This document shows positions 51,523 through 55,988 of a stretch of DNA of 55,988 nt, one piece after another. Below the pieces are notes generated by a model. It did not search any database. It saw only the letters and a program-made list of their open reading frames with translations, and was not told the origin of the DNA. The translations under genes were made by a program, and so were the position numbers. Every line of letters begins with the position of its first letter. Position 1 is the first letter of the stretch. The stretch covers positions 1 to 55,988 of the forward strand of contig JAAELL010000371.1 of the NCBI GenBank assembly GCA_024226735.1. Direction: 5' to 3'. The stretch is from a bacterium. GTDB taxonomy: Bacteria; Planctomycetota; UBA1135; GCA-002686595.

Positions 51523-53607
51523 TCAGTGGTTGGACACGTCGGACGCCGGCCCCAGGACCCGGTCGAAGAACTCCCACTTCGTCTCGCGCGAACCGCGTCC
51601 GAGGCCATGTCCACCGTTGGGCCAGAACCGGCTCTCGTAGCGCTTGCCGGCCTCGTCGAGCGCCGCGATCAGCTGGAACGCGTTCGTCGGATGGACGTTG
51701 TCGTCCACCATGCCGTGCAGGATCAGGACCTGGCCCTTGAATCCGTCGACGTACTTCATCGCGCTGCCCGCGTCGTAGCCGTCCTTGTTGAGCTGCGGCG
51801 TGCTCATGTAGCGCTCGGTGTAGATCGTGTCGTAGTTGCGCCAATCGGTGACGCCGGCGCCGACGACGGCCGCGGTGTAGACGTCGGGGTGCTTGAACAC
51901 GCCCATCGCGGACATGTACCCGCCGTAGGAGTGGCCCGCGATGCCGACGCGCTCGCCGTCGATGTACGGCCGGTCACGCAGAAGGCGCACGGCGTCGGCG
52001 TGATCCTGGATGTCGATGTCGCCCAGGCGCAGGTACGCCGCGCCGAGGAACGCCTTGCCACGGTTCCCCGTACCGCGGTTGTTGACCTTGACGACGAGGT
52101 AGCCGCGCTTGCACTCGTCCTTCACGCTCGACACGTAGCGTGCGGAGAACTCGTTGGAGCCCGGCCCGCCGTACAGTGCGTTGATCAGCGGATAGGTCTT
52201 GCCCGGGTCGAAGTCGGCCGGCTTGTACAGCACGCCGTAGACGTCGAACTTGTCGTCGTCGGAGCGGAACTGGAACATCTCCGCGAGGTTCGCCGCCGAT
52301 GCGGAATCCCCTTCGGCGAGCGTCGCGACGAGCTTGCCATCCGTGCTGTAGAGCGCCGTGGTCGGCGGCGTGTTGATCTCTTCGTACTGCGCGACGAGCC
52401 ACTTCTTGTCCGGCGACAGCTCGAAGTGCGAGTGGTGAAGGTCGAGGGTCGTGACGCGCCGCACGCCTTCGCCGTCGATGCCGACGAGGTGATATTGGAG
52501 GTAGTACGGGTTCGCGGGGGAGCTGTAGGCGGTGAACCCCACGAGACCCGCTTCCTCGTCGACGAACTCGATGCGCCCAGTCTGGGAATCGCCGGAAGTG
52601 ACCGGGTTGTGCAGCTTGCCGTCCAGGTCCCGCAGCTCGTAATGCGTGTAGCCGGACTTGTCGGTGCGCCACAGGAACCGCTGGCCGTCCGCGAGAAAGC
52701 GCATGCCCGGCGCGTTGGTCTGCCAGGTGTCCTGCCGCTCCTCGATCAACGTGCTGCACGCACCGGTCTCGAGGTCCATCACCAACACCTTGAGGTGCTG
52801 CTGCAGACGGTCGGTCCAGTTGACGAGCATCATCGATCCGTCGGGGGTGGCGCGCACGTTGTAGAGGTACTCCTCGGAACCGCCGCCCGCGTCGATCGCC
52901 GTCGTCTCCTTCGTCGCGAGGTCGTAGACGAGCAGCGACGCCGCGGGATTCTTCGCGCCCGCCTTGGGGTAGGCCTCGGGGTAGTGCTCGGTCCCGACCT
53001 TCGACCAGCCGGTGACGAGATGGAACGGCTCGACGCCACGGTCGTCGAAGCGGTAGAAGACGAGCTTCTTCGAGTCCGGGGTCCACCACATCGGGCGGGT
53101 CTGGTTGAGCTCTTCGCCGTAGACCCAACTCGCCGTCCCGAAGTGCACGTCGGCGTCGCCCTCGGTCGTGACGGCGACCTCTTCCTTGCTCTCCTTCTGG
53201 ACGAGCACCACGTTCCAGTCGCGGTAGTGAGCCTCCCACGCACCGTCCGGCGAGTCGACCTGCGTGTACTGTCGACCGCGGCTCGGCCTTCCCACGTACT
53301 TGCCGGTGCTCGCACCGGCGTCCCCCCGGCGGCGCGACGGTCCCCGCGCGCCGCGCGCCGAACGATCCGCGGTCCCGACCGTCTCGCGCTCGAGCGTCTC
53401 GAGATCGAGGCGGTAGCGCATGCCCTGGTTCGTGAACAGGACCTGCTTGCCGTCCTCGCTCCAGGCGACACGGGAGACAGAGCCCGGGCTCGGCGCCCGG
53501 CGTCCCTGGGAACGCTGGGCCGTAACGAGCGGAGCGGCACCGAGTGCCAGGAGCGTGAGGGCCTTTGCGAGGGTGCGGCCGGATCGAAGCGAGTGGAGGT
53601 TCAGCAT
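51523..53607 (-). CDS. Secreted S9-family (DPP IV-like) peptidase
   Basis: 694 residues from the ATG at 53607; signal peptide LLALGAAPLVTA. The N-terminal ~450 residues are a beta propeller (WSEDGKQVLFTNQGMRYRLD, DLETGACSTLIEERQDTWQT, HHSHFELSPDKKWLVAQYEE). The C-terminal ~240 residues are the alpha/beta hydrolase domain, with GPGSNEFSARYV, the nucleophile in VGIAGHSYGGYMS (Ser559), VDDNVHPTNAF (catalytic Asp about 635) and NGGHGLGRG (His about 667). The family removes N-terminal X-Pro dipeptides or cleaves short peptides in the periplasm. All three triad residues are present, so it should be active. It is followed by a small lipoprotein gene and preceded by a frameshifted membrane gene, all on one strand. 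Confidence 0.92.
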   Translation of the reverse strand: MLNLHSLRSGRTLAKALTLLALGAAPLVTAQRSQGRRAPSPGSVSRVAWSEDGKQVLFTNQGMRYRLDLETLERETVGTADRSARGARGPSRRRGDAGASTGKYVGRPSRGRQYTQVDSPDGAWEAHYRDWNVVLVQKESKEEVAVTTEGDADVHFGTASWVYGEELNQTRPMWWTPDSKKLVFYRFDDRGVEPFHLVTGWSKVGTEHYPEAYPKAGAKNPAASLLVYDLATKETTAIDAGGGSEEYLYNVRATPDGSMMLVNWTDRLQQHLKVLVMDLETGACSTLIEERQDTWQTNAPGMRFLADGQRFLWRTDKSGYTHYELRDLDGKLHNPVTSGDSQTGRIEFVDEEAGLVGFTAYSSPANPYYLQYHLVGIDGEGVRRVTTLDLHHSHFELSPDKKWLVAQYEEINTPPTTALYSTDGKLVATLAEGDSASAANLAEMFQFRSDDDKFDVYGVLYKPADFDPGKTYPLINALYGGPGSNEFSARYVSSVKDECKRGYLVVKVNNRGTGNRGKAFLGAAYLRLGDIDIQDHADAVRLLRDRPYIDGERVGIAGHSYGGYMSAMGVFKHPDVYTAAVVGAGVTDWRNYDTIYTERYMSTPQLNKDGYDAGSAMKYVDGFKGQVLILHGMVDDNVHPTNAFQLIAALDEAGKRYESRFWPNGGHGLGRGSRETKWEFFDRVLGPASDVSNH

Positions 53608-53644
53608 GAGGGTTGCGTGCGGGGGATCCTGGGACCGCCGCATC

Positions 53645-53952
53645 TTATCCGGAGGCTCGTATCACTCTTGTACGACGTCGATCCGGAACCTCGAGGGCAT
53701 GTCCGACCGACGCCGAGCGAGCGACGGCGCCGGCGAAGGTCCCCAGCAAGCCCGGCGCCGCCAAGGTCAGCGCGAGGCTCGCAGCGGCGAGCTCGTCCAC
53801 GGGAACACCGGCGATGGCGCGCAGCACGCCAGCGCTAGCGTGGGTCCAGACGAGGGTGCCGACGAGCGCGAGGGCGCTCGCAAGCGCTCGGCGCTCGCAA
53901 GCGCTCGCAAGCGCTCGGCGTACGGCTCGAGTTTCGAACGTGACATGATCAT
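53645..53952 (-). pseudogene. Small membrane protein gene frameshifted by a 17-bp tandem duplication
   Basis: A strong AAGGAG site (53958-53963) 5 nt before ATG at 53952 opens a frame reading MIMSRSKLEPYAERLRALAS. This frame then runs into Ser/Arg/Pro-rich sequence. A different frame from inside the repeat reads LALVGTLVWTHASAGVLRAI ... AAASLALTLAAPGLLGTFAG ... RRRTRVIRASG to a stop at 53645, with two plausible membrane helices. The junction holds two tandem copies of a 17-bp unit. Deleting one copy joins both parts into a single 96-residue frame. The duplication thus broke the gene, or switches it if copy number varies. No family recognised. Confidence 0.7.
53874..53907. repeat. 17-bp tandem duplication causing a frameshift
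   Basis: Two perfect tandem copies of GCGCTCGCAAGCGCTCG at 53874-53890 and 53891-53907, followed by a 10-bp partial copy (53908-53917). 17 is not a multiple of three; removal of one copy restores a continuous frame in the small membrane gene. Confidence 0.95.
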
Positions 53953-53957
53953 CGGGT

Positions 53958-53963
53958 CTCCTT
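53958..53963 (-). promoter_or_regulatory. Strong ribosome binding site of the frameshifted gene
   Basis: AAGGAG on the minus strand, 5 nt before the ATG at 53952. A good site in front of a broken frame argues that the gene was functional until recently. Confidence 0.7.
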
Positions 53964-53975
53964 GCGGGTACGGGC

Positions 53976-54098
53976 CTACGGCACGGCCATCCGGGCCAAA
54001 GCCATGGCGAGATTCCCGAGCCGCCCCGCCACGGGATCGCCGAGAAAATGGCGGAGACGGGCAGGCCGCCTTCGCACGACCGTGTAGGTGTCGGGCAT
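53976..54098 (-). CDS. Possible 40-codon leader or small gene
   Basis: MPDTYTVVRRRPARLRHFLG followed by DPVAGRLGNLAMALARMAVP. It is Arg-rich with an amphipathic end, its stop lies 23 bp upstream of the frameshifted gene's ATG, and it has no clear ribosome binding site. It may be a small partner or chance. Confidence 0.3.
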   Translation of the reverse strand: MPDTYTVVRRRPARLRHFLGDPVAGRLGNLAMALARMAVP

Positions 54099-54128
54099 GG
54101 AAAGACGGTATAAGTGCGTCCGCCTGCC

Positions 54129-54929
54129 ATGCCGTCGGACCTGCACAGACTCTGCCCGGAGCTCAGCGCTCTTTGGGAAGTCGACAACTGGACTTGGCGT
54201 TCGCGGCGCACCGCGGACGCAGGCTGGATCGATGCGCTCACCCAGCGGTTGGCGGACGAGTCCCCCTCGACACCTTTCAAGGACGGTGTCGAGCGTTTCG
54301 TCAAGCGCACACCACTGGTCGGCCTGCGACGCCGGCTGCGCGCGTCGCTGCGGCTGAGCAGCCTACGAAGCGGTCGCAAGGGGCCGATCCTCGAAGCGGT
54401 CAACAGTCTCGAGGCACACCGCGCGGGTGGCCCGGTCCCCGAGCTGCTCGCCCTTGGCGAAACACCCGCATCGGGCCTGCGGCGGGAAGTCGTGCTCGTT
54501 TTCGAAGCGATCGCAGGGGCGCGCTCGCTCCATGAAGTGTTCGCGTCCGATGCGCCGCCGGAACCGACTCTGGATCGGGTGGAGTCGCTGGTGCAATCGC
54601 TCATGCAGCTGCCGCTCGTGCACCTCGACTTCCACGGCCACAACGTCCTGCTCTCCGACGCCGGCGAAGCGGGTGACCGGGTCGTGGACCTCGAGATGTG
54701 CGCGCCAACGACGCCGCGACGTCCGGACGTCCTCGCGTTCTACCTCGGCAACCTGTGGCGGCGGGGAGCGAGCGGCGTGATCGACGAGCCGATCTACGAC
54801 ATGTTCGCACAAGGTTTCCTCGGCGACTGCACGGACGCCGAGGCGCTCCCGCGGGCAATCGAGAGGTATCGGGACTTCAAGGCGGTCCGCTACCGGTTTC
54901 GGCAGAGGCGCCACTTGCTGCGCGGCTAG
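54129..54929 (+). CDS. LPS-kinase/InaA-like small-molecule kinase
   Basis: 266 residues from the ATG at 54129 (a GTG at 54114 is an alternative). The kinase-like fold shows a catalytic loop PLVHLDFHGHNVLLSDAGEA (near residue 163), matching the H-x-D-x-x-x-x-N pattern, then VVDLEMCAPTTPRRPDVLAF, where DLE replaces DFG, as in KdkA/WaaP/InaA relatives that phosphorylate sugars of lipopolysaccharide core. The N-terminus has a basic stretch (LRRRLRASLRLSSLRSGRKG) and no strong Gly-rich loop. The role in phosphorylating a surface glycolipid is inferred. It is divergent from the small membrane genes. Confidence 0.75.
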   Translation: MPSDLHRLCPELSALWEVDNWTWRSRRTADAGWIDALTQRLADESPSTPFKDGVERFVKRTPLVGLRRRLRASLRLSSLRSGRKGPILEAVNSLEAHRAGGPVPELLALGETPASGLRREVVLVFEAIAGARSLHEVFASDAPPEPTLDRVESLVQSLMQLPLVHLDFHGHNVLLSDAGEAGDRVVDLEMCAPTTPRRPDVLAFYLGNLWRRGASGVIDEPIYDMFAQGFLGDCTDAEALPRAIERYRDFKAVRYRFRQRRHLLRG

Positions 54930-55052
54930 AAGCGAGCCGAAAACGGCCGCGATCCAGGCACGTGAGGAGGCGGCCCCTCAAGTCTCGGAGTCGTTGCCCC
55001 GATTCAGGGAGTCCCCCTCCGACCTCGGCCCGTCGCGCCGGGCGGAGCCTCC

Positions 55053-55853
55053 ATGCCGAGATCGCTCCTCCTCTCCCTGTGTCTCCTTTCGGGATGCACG
55101 ACTCCCGGATTCCCCGAGCACGGGGGCAAGTGGGGTGAAGGCATGACGCTGCTCCCGAACGGGGGGCGCTTGCGAACGGCCGCGAGCGAGGCCTTCTCGC
55201 ACCCGTGGACGTGGGTCCCGGCCGTCGGCGCGCTCGCGATCGAGATCAGCGACCAGGACGACGACATCTCCGAGTGGGCGCGCGACCACACGCCCGTCTT
55301 CGGATCGAAGTCGAACGCGGCCGAGCAGAGCACCGACCTGCGCAACCTGCTGCGCGACGCGGTCGCTGTGAGCACGGTGTTCACCGACAGTGGCTCCGAG
55401 CCGGGCCTGTGGCTGCAGCGCAAGGTCGTCGGCTACTCCGCATTCGAGGCGTCGGCATGGATGCGCAACGAAGCGACCGACCTCTTCAAGCGCTCCTCGG
55501 GACGCCTGCGCCCGGACACGAGCGACGACCGGAGCTTCCCCTCGGGGCACACGAGCGCGGCGTTCAACTACGCGGTGTGGACGAACTCCAACCTCGACTA
55601 CATCGACATGCACGGCGGCCTGCGCGAGGGGCTGAAATGGACCAACCTGCTCGTCGCCGCGGGCGTCGGTTGGGGACGGGTCGAGGCCGGCCGCCACTAT
55701 CCGACCGACGTCCTGCTAGGCGCGGCGCTCGGAAACGCCACCTCACTGTTCTTCCAGCGCGCCTTCGTCGGCATTCCCGAGCCGGGCGAGCCCCAGCTCA
55801 AGCTCCAGATCACGCCCGACGGGTTCGCGATCGGCCTGCACTGGAGTTTCTAG
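55053..55853 (+). CDS. PAP2-family phosphatase lipoprotein
   Basis: 266 residues; ATG preceded by GGAG 5 nt upstream. Lipoprotein signal LLLSLCLLSGC. The three PAP2 motifs are present: KRSSGRLRPD (near residue 146), DRSFPSGHTSAAFNYAVW with its His, and GVGWGRVEAGRHYPTDVLLG with Arg, His and Asp (near 205-220). The family dephosphorylates lipid pyrophosphates or phosphatidic acid, here on the outer side of a membrane. The stop codon TAG is the TAG of the CTAG at the boundary of the second MITE-like element. Confidence 0.88.
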   Translation: MPRSLLLSLCLLSGCTTPGFPEHGGKWGEGMTLLPNGGRLRTAASEAFSHPWTWVPAVGALAIEISDQDDDISEWARDHTPVFGSKSNAAEQSTDLRNLLRDAVAVSTVFTDSGSEPGLWLQRKVVGYSAFEASAWMRNEATDLFKRSSGRLRPDTSDDRSFPSGHTSAAFNYAVWTNSNLDYIDMHGGLREGLKWTNLLVAAGVGWGRVEAGRHYPTDVLLGAALGNATSLFFQRAFVGIPEPGEPQLKLQITPDGFAIGLHWSF

Positions 55854-55988
55854 TGGTGTGATGCAGACAGTTGCGGTCTTATCCCGAGTTCGCGTGTGCG
55901 TGCCACAAGGCGCGGCGACGACGCAACTTCGCTGCCAATACGGTGATACTGGGATTGGTCGCAGGAGCCGCAACGCCGTGGCGCGTGC
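55850..55988. mobile_element. MITE-like element, second copy, cut by window end
   Basis: 139 of an expected ~184 bp are visible. It begins CTAGTGGTGTGATGCAGACA and is nearly identical to the reverse complement of the element at 45862-46045, so the two copies are in inverted orientation about 10 kb apart. It starts in the stop codon of the PAP2 gene, as the first copy starts in the stop codon of the fusion-protein gene. Confidence 0.85.

Noticed and set aside
51526..53838. A 770-codon frame on the plus strand opposite the S9 peptidase
   Set aside because: The opposite strand carries the complete catalytic triad and signal peptide; the plus-strand translation has no recognisable features.

Overview
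The window is very GC-rich (GC-rich third codon positions, many long antisense shadow frames). It carries many exported proteins with signal peptides, right-handed beta-helix, Kelch, LamG, FG-GAP, HEAT and PQQ-sugar-dehydrogenase folds, several ending in a shared C-terminal module with a G-D/E-T-W-N-F-Q core. Together with a sigma factor fused to a membrane anchor and exported domains, this points by inference to a deep-branching, high-GC member of the Planctomycetota. No rRNA, tRNA or CRISPR array was recognised.

Layout. 0-5.6 kb, minus strand: HEAT-repeat protein, lytic transglycosylase and MscS channel, probably one operon. 5.8-8.3 kb: a 3'-truncated BtuF-like binding-protein gene running into the tail of recG on the opposite strand. 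8.4-11.8 kb: tandem paralogous PQQ-type sugar dehydrogenases. 11.8-14.5 kb: a mobile-DNA graveyard with two tyrosine-recombinase tails in opposite orientations, a small membrane protein with a strong ribosome binding site, a ParD/ParE-type toxin-antitoxin module with a clear promoter and palindromic operator, a 26-bp direct repeat, a nested inverted repeat and a truncated methyltransferase. 14.6-17.7 kb: Ada-AlkA DNA repair fusion, MFS transporter, small lipoprotein. 18.0-25.6 kb: small membrane protein, membrane-anchored ECF sigma factor, GT39-like glycosyltransferase, and a mosaic FG-GAP/TPR/WD40-like secreted protein. 25.7-31.8 kb: tandem beta-helix proteins, a conserved cytoplasmic protein, and LamG and Kelch exported proteins. 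31.9-42.5 kb: a GH113-like lipoprotein and a giant alpha-2-macroglobulin-like protein with TPR arrays.

42.6-49.7 kb is a heavy-metal RND efflux operon: a His-rich exported protein, an outer-membrane factor, a membrane fusion protein, the RND pump and a His-rich lipoprotein. It is interrupted between fusion protein and pump by a 184-bp MITE-like element. A second, inverted copy of this element lies at the right edge of the window. In both cases the CTAG at the element boundary supplies the TAG stop codon of the upstream gene. 49.8-55.9 kb: an apparent chimera of a membrane fusion protein and a beta-helix protein, a small lipoprotein, an S9 prolyl-oligopeptidase-family peptidase, a small membrane gene broken by a 17-bp tandem duplication, an LPS-kinase-like protein and a PAP2 phosphatase lipoprotein.

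A recurring theme is recent rearrangement: truncated genes (BtuF-like, methyltransferase, recombinases), fused genes (fusion protein/beta-helix, possibly FG-GAP/TPR), a duplication-induced frameshift, and non-autonomous repeats. The most novel-looking items are the CTAG-targeting MITE, the 17-bp frameshifting duplication, the chimeric gene, the membrane-tethered sigma factor, and the duplicated module layout of the alpha-2-macroglobulin-like giant.
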